DNA of 64,000 nt from Candidatus Binatia bacterium (GTDB lineage Bacteria > Desulfobacterota > Binatia > UBA9968 > JAJDTQ01), in contig OX638375.1 of NCBI GenBank assembly GCA_951813575.1, positions 2,557,042 through 2,621,041 on the forward strand, written 5' to 3'. Below are positions 19,171 through 27,345 of this stretch, in pieces; position 1 is the first letter of the stretch, and every line of letters begins with the position of its first letter. The notes beneath the pieces are model-generated. The model was not told the DNA's origin, ran no database searches, and worked only from the letters and a program-made list of their open reading frames with translations. The position numbers were made by a program, and so were the translations under genes.

Positions 19171-19656
19171 CTACCCCGCGGATTCCGCGAAGAACTTGCC
19201 GGGCATCTCGATGGGCGGCAGCGTCTTGTTCTCCTCCGAGTCGGAGGGGATCTCCTTGCCGTCGGGGCCGAGGCGCGCATCGTCGCCCCGCGGCGGCGTG
19301 GCGTCGATGCCGCAGCCGATGCGCAGCACCACGAGGTTGCCGTCGCCGGTGTTGAGGTAACGATAGTAGGCCCCCTTGGGGATCATCACGCCCTGGTACT
19401 TCTCGATCTTCAACTCGTTGCCCTTCTCGTCGAACACCGACATCTCGCCTTCCAGCACCACGAACGAATGGTCCTCGTCCAGGTGGCAGTGGACCGCGTT
19501 CTCGCCGCCCTCGGAGTTGACCTTGGTGTGGATCCACATGTTGTCGGTCTTGGCCACGAGCTGGGTGACCCGGCCCTGCTGCATGTAGGGGGTCTTCAGC
19601 GAGTATTTGTAAGACCTGGGCCTCTCGACCTCTTGTTTCTCTGCGACTGCTTCCAT
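19171..19656 (-). CDS. Cupin-domain protein
   Basis: A 161-residue protein with one cupin barrel. Motif 1 reads AVHCHLDEDHSFVVLEGEMSV (about residue 54, His-x-His...Glu ligands), and motif 2 is seen around IPKGAYYRYLNTGDGNLV (about 92). Both support a single metal site. Gene order (amidohydrolase, then cupin on the same strand) suggests a joint role in breakdown of a small, possibly aromatic, acid, but the substrate is not visible. A clear AAGGAG lies before the ATG. The last 30 residues are charged and outside the barrel. Confidence 0.85.
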   Translation of the reverse strand: MEAVAEKQEVERPRSYKYSLKTPYMQQGRVTQLVAKTDNMWIHTKVNSEGGENAVHCHLDEDHSFVVLEGEMSVFDEKGNELKIEKYQGVMIPKGAYYRYLNTGDGNLVVLRIGCGIDATPPRGDDARLGPDGKEIPSDSEENKTLPPIEMPGKFFAESAG

Positions 19657-19735
19657 GGTGAACTCCTTTCCGAACGTTTCGTGTTCTTTCCGTCAATAAG
19701 ATGGCCCGAACGCGCGGGCTCGTGCGCCTGTTCCC

Positions 19736-20782
19736 TCAGGCGTTGACGCCGTCCAGCTTGAGGTCGTAGAGCTTCAGCACGTTCTCGCGCACCACCTTGC
19801 GGAAGATGTCCGCCGGCAGATGCCCGAGCTCGTCGGTGATGACTTGGCGCGAATGCGGCCAGGTGGACGCCGCGTGCGGGTAGTCGTTGGACCACATGCA
19901 GGTCTCGCTGCCCCACCAGTCCAGCAGCCGGCCGCCCGTGGGGTCGCTGAAGAAGGTGGCGTAGAACTGCTCGTTGCAGTACTCGCTGGGAAGCTTCTTC
20001 ATGTGCGGCAGCGGCGCCTTGGTGGCGTGGCGCTTGAAGTACTTGTCCCACTCGTGGAGGTAGAACGGGATCCACGAGATCTCGTTCTCCACGTACACGA
20101 ACTTGAGGTCCGGATAGTTGGACATGGGGCCGCCGAAGACCAGCTCGAACAGCGTGTTGGCGGCGTCCGCCAGCTTCTGGTTGACGGTCATGCGGTAGAC
20201 GTCCAGGCCCTCTCTTTCGTACCGGCTGTAGTTGAACCCCGTGAGGATGTGCAGGTTGACGGGCATCTGCAGATCCTGCGCCGCCTCCCAGAACGGGTTG
20301 TAGTGGTCGCTGGTGAAGGGGAGGTGATCCGGCGGCACCTGCCAGATCAGGCAGCCCACCAGCCCGGCCTTCTTGCAGCGCTCCAGCTCCTTGATGGCGT
20401 TGTCGATATTGTAGAGCGAGATCGACGGCACGCCCACGAGCTTGTGTGGGTGCACCTTGCAGTAGTCGATGAGCCAGTCGTTGGCGAGCTCGAAGCAGGC
20501 TTCCTGAAGCTCGGCGTCCTCCAGGGCGAACAGGCGCAGTCCCAGGGTCGGGTAGAGCACCTCGGCGGACACTCCGTCCACCGCCATCTCCTCCACCCGC
20601 GCCCGCGGGTCGTAGCCGCCGGGCTTCTCGCCGATGGCGTTCCGCGGCGGGAACTCGGGATAGCGGCCCTTGAAGCTCGCGGGAAGATTCTTGACCCACA
20701 GGTCCGTCGGCTCCATGATGTGGGAGTCCGCGGATACGATGATCTCGGTGGCCGGGTCCAGGCCGGTCGTGGTTGTCGGCAT
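19736..20782 (-). CDS. Amidohydrolase-2 family metal-dependent hydrolase
   Basis: A 348-residue PF04909 protein. It starts with TEIIVSADSHIMEPTDLW (D-x-H metal motif) and has NLHILTGFNYSR near residue 185, FVYVENEISWIPFYL near 240 and WSNDYPHAASTWP near 295, the last with the catalytic Asp. It resembles the gene at 42818-43831. ATG 20782 is 20 bases from GAGGAGG, so TTG 20794, four codons upstream and at ideal spacing, may be the true start. The cupin gene follows 79 bases downstream in the same direction. Confidence 0.87.
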   Translation of the reverse strand: MPTTTTGLDPATEIIVSADSHIMEPTDLWVKNLPASFKGRYPEFPPRNAIGEKPGGYDPRARVEEMAVDGVSAEVLYPTLGLRLFALEDAELQEACFELANDWLIDYCKVHPHKLVGVPSISLYNIDNAIKELERCKKAGLVGCLIWQVPPDHLPFTSDHYNPFWEAAQDLQMPVNLHILTGFNYSRYEREGLDVYRMTVNQKLADAANTLFELVFGGPMSNYPDLKFVYVENEISWIPFYLHEWDKYFKRHATKAPLPHMKKLPSEYCNEQFYATFFSDPTGGRLLDWWGSETCMWSNDYPHAASTWPHSRQVITDELGHLPADIFRKVVRENVLKLYDLKLDGVNA

Positions 20783-20904
20783 GCTTACGCTCAAGTTTCG
20801 ATCCTCCTCTTTTTCTTGCTTGGTCAGGTACTTCTTATGCCTTTTTGGGCCGTTTTGTCCACCGTAGATCGACGCGTCCCGCTCCTCATCCCCGACCCCC
20901 TCCC

Positions 20905-21056
20905 CGTCGCCCCGGCACCACCACCCGTCGCCCCGGCACCACCACCCGTCACCCGGCACCACCACCCATCGCCCGGCACCACCACCCATCGCCCGGCACC
21001 ACCACCCATCGCCCGGCACCACCACCCGTCACCCCGGGCTTGACCCGGGGTCCAGG
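20905..21056. repeat. 20/21-bp tandem repeat ending in a REP palindrome
   Basis: Six units of CGTCGCCCCGGCACCACCACC (two of 21 bp, then four of 20 bp with CATCGCCCGG) fill 20905-21026 and run directly into a REP element at 21027-21056. The CGTCGCCCCGG part of the unit matches the first bases of the REP. This fills most of the 378-bp gap between two divergent genes. 21057-21172 holds only the start region of the epimerase gene. Confidence 0.95.
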
Positions 21057-21172
21057 GGCGGGGGAGCGGTGGTGGGGCTCGCCAATGCACTCGGCAGTGC
21101 ATTGTGCTATTAGGACCTCTACATCGCGACGGGCGCGGACGCGCCCGCGAAATCCATCACCGGAGGCACTTC

Positions 21173-22132
21173 ATGACGACCATGATCACGGGCGCGGGCC
21201 TGGTGGGCTCCCAGATCGCGCGCATCCTCGTACAGCAGGGCGAGAAGCCTGTCCTGTTCGACATCGCACCCAACCTCAACGCGCTGGCGGACGTGGTGGA
21301 CGTGGACGCGGTCACCCTGTTCCGGGGCGACCTGTTGAACCCCTTCGACCTCGGCAAGGTGATCAACGAGAACGGCATCACCCGCATCGTCCACACCGCC
21401 GCCTATCCCAACCTCGGCACCGGCGCCCAGGAAAACCCCTACGGCGCCATCCAGGTGAACATCATGGGCACCGCCAACGTGCTGGAGGCAGCGCGGCTCC
21501 ACGGCGCCGAGCGGGTGGTGATGATCAGCACCGCGGCCGTGGCCCGGGGGATCGCCGGCGGCGAGGACAACGGCGACCAGAGCAAGGAAGAGGCGCTGCC
21601 GCGGCCGAGTTCGTTCTACTCCGCCACCAAGTGGGCGGGCGAGAACCTGGGCTACAACTACGCGCGCTCCCACGGGGTCGACTTCCGCGCCGTGCGCTTC
21701 CCCAACGTGTGCGGCCCCTGGATCCCCGGCGGCGGCGGCCGCCCCAGCGCCATGTTCCGCACCCTGGTGGAGAAATCCGTGGACGGGGTCGAGCACACCG
21801 TCCCGCCCGGCGTCATGGAATGGCTCTACTCCAAGGACGCCGCCCGGGGCGTGGTCCTGGCCCTACAGGCCGAGGGCGTCAAGAGCCGCGTCTTCAACCT
21901 GGGCGTGGGCAAGCCCTATGACAACCAGGAGCTCATCGACATCTTCAAGCAGGTGGTCCCCGGCGCCAAGCTCAGCATCGACGCCAGCGCCACCACCTCC
22001 CAGACCTCCTCGGTCTTCCTGGACATCACCCGCGCCCAGACCGAGCTGGGCTTCGACGCCGAGTACGACATACCCGCGGCGGTGACGGATTTCGTGGGGT
22101 GGTACCGGCGGCTCAAGGGGAAGGGGAACTAG
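21173..22132 (+). CDS. NAD-dependent epimerase/dehydratase family protein
   Basis: A 319-residue extended SDR. TMITGAGLVGSQIARIL at the N-terminus is the GxxGxxG dinucleotide site. NIMGTANVLEAA and VMISTAAV follow, and YSATKWAGE (about residue 145) is the YxxxK active site. RFPNVCGPWIPGGGG and YSKDAARGVVLAL are typical of sugar-nucleotide epimerases and related dehydratases. ATG 21173 has GGAGG six bases before it; the frame is open further up but without a ribosome site. The substrate is unknown. Confidence 0.87.
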   Translation: MTTMITGAGLVGSQIARILVQQGEKPVLFDIAPNLNALADVVDVDAVTLFRGDLLNPFDLGKVINENGITRIVHTAAYPNLGTGAQENPYGAIQVNIMGTANVLEAARLHGAERVVMISTAAVARGIAGGEDNGDQSKEEALPRPSSFYSATKWAGENLGYNYARSHGVDFRAVRFPNVCGPWIPGGGGRPSAMFRTLVEKSVDGVEHTVPPGVMEWLYSKDAARGVVLALQAEGVKSRVFNLGVGKPYDNQELIDIFKQVVPGAKLSIDASATTSQTSSVFLDITRAQTELGFDAEYDIPAAVTDFVGWYRRLKGKGN

Positions 22133-22154
22133 TGGCCGGGACAGGGCACCAGGC

Positions 22155-22496
22155 TCAGGTCAATGCTCGAAGCGCGGTTTTCGGAGCCTTGTCGAGAACC
22201 CTCAGCAGGGCTCTGGCGGCGCCGGTAGGGCAGCGTTTCCCCTGTTCCCAGTTGCGGATTGTCTCATGCGGCACGTCGATACGCCGTGCGAACTCCAATT
22301 GCGTAAGGCCCAGACGCTTACGTACGCGGCGGGTATACCGTGCCATGTCCCTCATCGCTTCGGCGTCGTCGTGTTGCTGCTGCAAGGCGAGTTCCCGTTC
22401 GGTCGTCCCGTCCAGGAACTCGTAATCGACCCTACCCTTGGGCAGGCTGCGCGGGTCGTCGGGGTCAATCCTGAGACGCGTTCTGCTCATATTCAT
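22155..22496 (-). CDS. XRE-type HTH antitoxin partner of BrnT
   Basis: A 113-residue protein. The C-terminal half is an XRE-type helix-turn-helix (RKRLGLTQLEFARRIDVPHETIRNWEQGKRCP at about residues 59-91). The N-terminal RIDPDDPRSLPKGRVDYEFLDGTTERELALQQ block is that of HTH antitoxins found directly after BrnT toxins. AAGGAG lies close to the ATG. It overlaps the 3' end of the damaged brnT frame and probably represses their shared promoter, where a palindrome lies. Confidence 0.82.
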   Translation of the reverse strand: MNMSRTRLRIDPDDPRSLPKGRVDYEFLDGTTERELALQQQHDDAEAMRDMARYTRRVRKRLGLTQLEFARRIDVPHETIRNWEQGKRCPTGAARALLRVLDKAPKTALRALT

Positions 22497-22745
22497 GGCT
22501 CTCCTTCCTGTTGGCCTTGCGGGCCGAGATGAGGCGAATCACGGAACCCCGTGTCGTGTGGATCAGGACGAACACGCGTCCCTCTATTTGCCAAGCAGCC
22601 GGTAGCGGTCTTCGCCACAATCCCAGCGCCAGTCTCGCGTGACGGTCCGATCGGGATCGAGAAACGCACGAGCGGCGTATTCGAAGTCGAAACCGCGATG
22701 CAGAAAGCAGGCATCGCTCTTGGCATCGTCCCATTCGAACTCCAT
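22465..22745 (-). pseudogene. brnT: BrnT-family toxin gene with a -1 frameshift
   Basis: Reading from ATG 22745 gives MEFEWDDAKSDACF, HRGFDFEYAARAFLDPDRTVTR and GEDRYRLLGK, the first 53 residues of a BrnT ribonuclease toxin, then TAG at 22586-22584. The missing second half (EGRVFVLIHTTRGSVIRLISARKANR, ending at 22465) continues in the next frame. Adding one A to the AAA run at the break (GGCAAATAGAGG to GGCAAAATAGAGG) restores a normal protein of about 93 residues. Either the toxin is dead while the antitoxin is kept, or the sequence has a one-base error. Confidence 0.85.
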
Positions 22746-22750
22746 GCAGT

Positions 22751-22779
22751 AATGTAGGCCATTGGCCTACCTGGGTCAA
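22751..22779 (-). promoter_or_regulatory. brnT promoter with palindromic operator
   Basis: On the minus strand, TTGACC (22779-22774) and TACATT (22756-22751) are 17 bp apart. The perfect palindrome GTAGGCCA-T-TGGCCTAC (22754-22770) fills the spacer and touches the -10 box. The brnT start codon is five bases past the -10, so the message would have almost no leader. Confidence 0.7.
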
Positions 22780-22931
22780 TCAAGCAACGGCACGAGACGC
22801 GGGTTGGGCTTGGCCCGGAGACTTGTATGCAGATATGATAGAGGCCTGTTACGATCCTCGTACCATTGCTACGGACGCGACACACCTCCCGTCGGGGCAG
22901 TGGATCGAGAAACCCCGCAAGGAAGGACGCC

Positions 22932-23807
22932 ATGGCTGATACCTCCGAATACATACCCCCCAAAGTCTGGACATGGGAACGCGAGAACGGCGGCCGGTTC
23001 GCCAACATCAACCGTCCCGTATCCGGCGCCACCCATGAGAAGGAGCTGCCGCGCGGCAAGCATCCGCTCCAGCTCCATTCGCTGGGAACGCCCAACGGCG
23101 TCAAGGTGACGATCATGCTCGAGGAGCTCCTGGCCGCCGGACACGCCGGCGCGGAGTACGACGCCTGGATCATCAACATCCGCGAGGGCGACCAGTTCGG
23201 TTCCGGGTTCGTCGCCATCAACCCCAACTCGAAGATCCCGGCGCTGGTGGACTACTCGACACCCAAGCCCACCCGGGTGTTCGAGTCGGGTTCGATCCTG
23301 CTCTACCTGGCCGACAAGTTCGGCGCCTTCGTCCCGGAGGACCCGTCGGAGCGTGCCGAGTGCCTGTCGTGGCTGTTCTGGCAGATGGGCTCCGCCCCCT
23401 ATCTCGGCGGCGGCTTCGGGCACTTCTATGCCTACGCGCCCTACAAGATGGAATACCCCATCGACCGCTTCACCATGGAAGTGAAGCGCCAGCTCGACGT
23501 CCTCGACAAGCGGTTGGCCGAGAACCGCTACGCGGCGGGCGACGTCTATACCATCGCCGACATGGCCATCTGGCCCTGGTACGGCATCCTCACGACCGGC
23601 AGCCTCTACGGCGCCGCCGAGTTCCTGGACATCCAGACCTACACCAACGTCCTGCGCTGGTTCGACGAAATCGCGGCGCGCGACGCGGTAAAACGCGGGC
23701 GGATCGTCAACAAGACCTCAGGCCCGCTCGATCAGCAGCTCCGCGAGCGCCACGACGCGTCGGATTTTGAGTTGAGGACGCAGGACAAGCTCGAGGCGGC
23801 GGAGTAG
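22932..23807 (+). CDS. Glutathione S-transferase, YghU-like
   Basis: A 291-residue protein. It opens with YIPPKVWTWE and FANINRPVSGATHEKELPRGKHPLQLHSLGTPNGVKV, the signature of the YghU/Nu-class GST group, which reduces organic peroxides or disulfide bonds with two glutathiones. The thioredoxin-fold part covers about residues 40-135 (NPNSKIPALVD and FESGSILLYLADK bind glutathione), and the helical domain covers about 140-270 (YTIADMAIWPWYG). ATG 22932 has AAGGA seven bases before it. Confidence 0.88.
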   Translation: MADTSEYIPPKVWTWERENGGRFANINRPVSGATHEKELPRGKHPLQLHSLGTPNGVKVTIMLEELLAAGHAGAEYDAWIINIREGDQFGSGFVAINPNSKIPALVDYSTPKPTRVFESGSILLYLADKFGAFVPEDPSERAECLSWLFWQMGSAPYLGGGFGHFYAYAPYKMEYPIDRFTMEVKRQLDVLDKRLAENRYAAGDVYTIADMAIWPWYGILTTGSLYGAAEFLDIQTYTNVLRWFDEIAARDAVKRGRIVNKTSGPLDQQLRERHDASDFELRTQDKLEAAE

Positions 23808-23839
23808 CACACCCCCTGGACGCTGAGGCAAAGCGAAAA

Positions 23840-25159
23840 GTGGCGGGTGTCGCAGATTCCGGTGGTGACGTGCATCGGGACTCCGCCGTCACTTGGCGCC
23901 GGCTGTTCGCCGTGTTCTGGCGCATCGGGATACTGTCCTTCGGCGGCCCGGCAGCACAGATCGCGCTGATGCACCGCGTCCTGGTGGAAGAGGAACGGTG
24001 GCTCGACGAGCCCAGGTTCCTGGGCGCGCTCAGCTTCTGCATGCTGCTGCCCGGCCCCGAGGCCATGCAACTCGCCACCTACTCGGGGTGGCAGCTTCGG
24101 GGCGTGCCCGGCGGGTTGCTGGCAGGCCTCCTGTTCGTGGTCCCGGGCGCCCTGGTGGTGCTCGGGCTGGCGATGCTCTACGCGGTCGGGGGCGATCTGC
24201 CGCTGGTGGCCGCGCTGTTCCTGGGGATCAAGGGCGCGGTCCTGGTCATCGTCGTCGAGGCCCTGCTGAGGGTGGCGAACCGAGCGCTGCACTCCGCCGT
24301 CCACTGGATCGTCGCGGGCCTGGCCTTCGTGGGAATCTTCTTTCTGTCGGTCCCGTTCCCCGTCATCATCCTGGTAGCCGCCCTGGCCGGATTTCTCCTG
24401 CTGGGCGGCCGAAGCAGCGGAGAGGCCGGGGCCGGGCCAGGCGGCGCGCCGATGTTGGCTACGGCGCGGACGGTGGCGTTGTGGATGGTTGTGTGGTGGG
24501 CTCCGGTGCTGCTGCTGGTCGCCGTGGGCGGCTACGACATCCTGGTGCAACTCGGCAACTTCTTCTCCCGCCTCGCGGTGGTCACCTTCGGCGGCGCCTA
24601 CGCGGTGCTGGCCTACCTGGCACAGGACGTTGTGACCCATCACGGCTGGTTGACGGCCGGTGAAATGATGGACGGCCTGGGGCTCGCGGAAACCACCCCG
24701 GGGCCACTGATCCTGGTGACGGAGTTCGTCGGTTACATCGCGGCATACCGGGCCGGCGGGTTGAGCATGGGAATCGCCGGAGCCCTGGTCACGCTCTGGG
24801 TGACGTTCGCGCCCTGTTTCCTGTGGATATTCGCCGGCGCGCCCTACATCGAGCAGCTCACGGCCCAGCCGCGGCTCAAGGGCGCCCTGGAGGCCATCAC
24901 GGCGGCGGTGGTCGGCGTCATCCTGAACCTGTCCATCTGGTTCAGCCTGCACGTGCTCTTCGCCGAGCTGTCGTCCCGGCAAAGCGGCCCGCTCAAGCTC
25001 CTGATGCCGGACTGGTATTCCCTGGACTGGCGGGTTGTGGCCGTCGGAGCCGTCAGCGCGATCATGCTCCTCTGGCGACACCAGTCCCTCATGAGAACCC
25101 TGGGCGTAGCGGCGCTGATGGGCCTGGGGTTCGGCGTGATGGGTTATCTTGCCGGATGA
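23840..25159 (+). CDS. chrA: Chromate transporter, long-chain ChrA type
   Basis: A 439-residue membrane protein with the duplicated chromate-transporter domain. The first half has FWRIGILSFGGPAAQIALMH, ERWLDEPRFLGALSFCMLLPGPEAMQLATYSGW (about residues 50-85). The second half repeats the pattern as RLAVVTFGGAYAVLAYLAQD...GLAETTPGPLILVTEFVGY (about 250-300). The family pumps chromate out of the cell in exchange with other ions; some members carry sulfate. The start is GTG 23840, 32 bases after the GST gene, so the two may be co-transcribed. Confidence 0.9.
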   Translation: MAGVADSGGDVHRDSAVTWRRLFAVFWRIGILSFGGPAAQIALMHRVLVEEERWLDEPRFLGALSFCMLLPGPEAMQLATYSGWQLRGVPGGLLAGLLFVVPGALVVLGLAMLYAVGGDLPLVAALFLGIKGAVLVIVVEALLRVANRALHSAVHWIVAGLAFVGIFFLSVPFPVIILVAALAGFLLLGGRSSGEAGAGPGGAPMLATARTVALWMVVWWAPVLLLVAVGGYDILVQLGNFFSRLAVVTFGGAYAVLAYLAQDVVTHHGWLTAGEMMDGLGLAETTPGPLILVTEFVGYIAAYRAGGLSMGIAGALVTLWVTFAPCFLWIFAGAPYIEQLTAQPRLKGALEAITAAVVGVILNLSIWFSLHVLFAELSSRQSGPLKLLMPDWYSLDWRVVAVGAVSAIMLLWRHQSLMRTLGVAALMGLGFGVMGYLAG

Positions 25160-25186
25160 CAGGACAAGCTGGGGGCGCCGCAACGC

Positions 25187-26218
25187 TCAAAGGTTGTACA
25201 GCGCCCGCGCGTTCCCGCCGGTGATCTTGGCCGCGACCTCCGGGCTCAGGCGCGGGTCGTTGGCGACGCCGTCTATGGCCAGGAGCTCGGTGGCGCTGTC
25301 GGCGTGGCCGTAGTCGGTGCCCACCACCAGGTGGTCCTCGCCGGCGTTGTCGATGATGTAGGGCAGGTCGTCGGTGGTCTCGCACCCGACCCAGATCCGG
25401 TTCTTTGCCAGCAGCTCGTTCCGTTTGAACCCCTGCTCCTTTACGTACGGGCGTTTGTACAGATCGGTCAGCGCGTAGGGCAGCCACTGCGCGCTGACCT
25501 CCAGGAACCCCATCTTGAGCTGTGGGAATCGCTGAGGGATTCCGCCCGCGACGATGGTGTGGAACGCCCCCACTACGACCAGCTTGAACTTCGAGAAGGC
25601 CACGGGCTCGTACTTGTAGTAGTCGAACAGCACGGAGCTGCCGTTGGAGGCGTGGATGCACACCGGGATGTCGAGCCTGCCGGCGGCGTCGTACACCGGA
25701 TAGAAGAAGGGATCGTTCAGCAGCCGTTCGCCCTCGGAGCCGCGCATGTAGATGCCAACCGCGCCGTTCTCCTTGGCCAGCCGGGCTTCCTCATGCACCT
25801 GTTCCGGGCTGAGGAGCGGCACCATCGCCACCCAGCGCAGGCGGTTGTCGGACTGTTTCCAGCACTCGCCCATCCAGCGGTTGTAGCTGCGGCACAACGC
25901 CAGCTCGATCTCGGGGCGCGGCGTCAGCGGGATGATGAAGATGGTGGGGAAGATGACCTGGATGTCCACTTTGAGCTCGTCCATGTGCTTGAGCCGCACC
26001 GCCACGTCGCGCAGTTCGCGGGACTCCAGCGGCGTGTCCTTGCCCACATTTCGGGTCTTGAGCCGCAGGGTTCCGTCCACCAGCCAGTACTCGTCCCCGG
26101 AGCTCGAGCCGTTGGTCGAGCCGACGACTTCGGGCCGGTACTTGCGGTCCGCGCCGTCCATGAACTCCCAGGTCTCCTCGGTTTCGAGAACGTGTGCGTC
26201 GGCATCGATTCTGAGCAT
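25187..26218 (-). CDS. Amidohydrolase-2 family hydrolase, tandem copy 2
   Basis: A 343-residue PF04909 protein: MLRIDADAHVLETEETWEFM with the D-x-H motif, VCIHASNGS at about residue 185, FLEVSAQWLPYAL near 240 and VVGTDYGHADS near 305 (catalytic Asp). It is roughly 85 percent identical in protein to the gene just upstream (26241-27272), and the first 37 residues are identical, so the pair arose by a fairly recent tandem duplication. GGAGGA lies before ATG 26218; only 22 bases separate the two genes. It converges on chrA. Confidence 0.88.
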   Translation of the reverse strand: MLRIDADAHVLETEETWEFMDGADRKYRPEVVGSTNGSSSGDEYWLVDGTLRLKTRNVGKDTPLESRELRDVAVRLKHMDELKVDIQVIFPTIFIIPLTPRPEIELALCRSYNRWMGECWKQSDNRLRWVAMVPLLSPEQVHEEARLAKENGAVGIYMRGSEGERLLNDPFFYPVYDAAGRLDIPVCIHASNGSSVLFDYYKYEPVAFSKFKLVVVGAFHTIVAGGIPQRFPQLKMGFLEVSAQWLPYALTDLYKRPYVKEQGFKRNELLAKNRIWVGCETTDDLPYIIDNAGEDHLVVGTDYGHADSATELLAIDGVANDPRLSPEVAAKITGGNARALYNL

Positions 26219-26240
26219 TTCGGTTTCCTCCAATCCGATC

Positions 26241-27272
26241 TCAAAGGTTGTACAGCGCTCGCGCGTTCCCACCCGTGATCTTCGCGGCCACCTCCGGCGT
26301 CAGCCGCAGGTCGTTGGCGACCCCGTCCAGGGCCAGCAGCTCGGTGGCGCTGTCGGCGTGGCCGTAGTCGGTGCCCACCACCAGGTGGTCCTCGCCGGCG
26401 GTGTCGATGACGTAGGGCAGGTCGTCGTTGGTCTCGCAGCCGACCCAGATGCGGTTCTGTGACAGCAGGTCCTTCTTGCTGAACTCCTTGCCCGTCATGT
26501 GGTGGCGCTTGTACAGGTCGCTCAGCGCGTAGGGCAGCCACTGGGAACCCACCTCCAGAAACGCCATCTTGAGCTTGGGGAAGCGCTCGGGGATCTTGTC
26601 CATGACGATGGTGTGGAACGCCCCCACCACCACCAGCTTGAACTTGGAGAAGCCCACGGTCTCGTACTTGTAGTAGTCGTACAGCACGGGGCTGCCGTTG
26701 GAGGAGTGGATGCACACCGGGACGTCGAGCTTCTCGGCGGCGTCGTAGACCGGGTAGAAGTGGGGGTCGCTCAGCAGCCGCTCCCCTTCGGAGCCGCGCA
26801 TGTAGATGCCCACGGCGCCGTTCTCCCTGGCCTGCCGGGCCTCCTCGTACACTTGCTCCGTCTTCAGCAGCGGCACCACCGCCACCCAGCGCAGGCGGTT
26901 GTCGGACTGCTTCCAGCATTCGCCCATCCAGCGGTTGTAGCTGCGGCACAGCGCCAGCTCGATCTCGGGCCGGGGCGTCAGCGGGATGATGAAGATGGTA
27001 GGGAAGATGACCTGGATGTCCACCCTGAGCTCGTCCATGTGCCTGAGCCGCACGGCCACGTCCCGGAGTTCGCGGGATTCCAGCGGCGTGTCTTCGCCGA
27101 CGTTGCGGGACTTGAGCCGCAGGGTGCCGTCCACCAGCCAGTACTCGTCGCCGGAGCCCGAGCCGTTGGTGGAACCGACGACCTCGGGGCGGTACTTCCG
27201 GTCCGCGCCGTCCATGAACTCCCACGTTTCTTCGGTTTCGAGAACGTGTGCGTCCGCATCGATTCTCAGCAT
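26241..27272 (-). CDS. Amidohydrolase-2 family hydrolase, tandem copy 1
   Basis: A 343-residue paralogue of the previous entry with the same motifs (RIDADAHVLE, VCIHSSNGS, FLEVGSQWLPYAL, VVGTDYGHADS). Differences cluster around residues 230-270 (MDKIPERFPKLK, KRHHMTGKEFSKKDLL), a surface that may set substrate choice. GAAGGAGCCGGGAA precedes the ATG. The pair and the enoyl-CoA hydratase-like gene upstream point the same way. Confidence 0.88.
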   Translation of the reverse strand: MLRIDADAHVLETEETWEFMDGADRKYRPEVVGSTNGSGSGDEYWLVDGTLRLKSRNVGEDTPLESRELRDVAVRLRHMDELRVDIQVIFPTIFIIPLTPRPEIELALCRSYNRWMGECWKQSDNRLRWVAVVPLLKTEQVYEEARQARENGAVGIYMRGSEGERLLSDPHFYPVYDAAEKLDVPVCIHSSNGSPVLYDYYKYETVGFSKFKLVVVGAFHTIVMDKIPERFPKLKMAFLEVGSQWLPYALSDLYKRHHMTGKEFSKKDLLSQNRIWVGCETNDDLPYVIDTAGEDHLVVGTDYGHADSATELLALDGVANDLRLTPEVAAKITGGNARALYNL

Positions 27273-27345
27273 TTCCCGGCTCCTTCAGGGGTAGTACGGG
27301 ACGGGTGTCCGATACCGTGTGCTGTATCCGAACTCGGTTTGCGAA

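Noticed and set aside
20905..21026. CRISPR array
   Set aside because: Units follow each other without spacers and with a 20-21 bp period; no cas genes. The same holds for 17849-17932 and 45437-45541.
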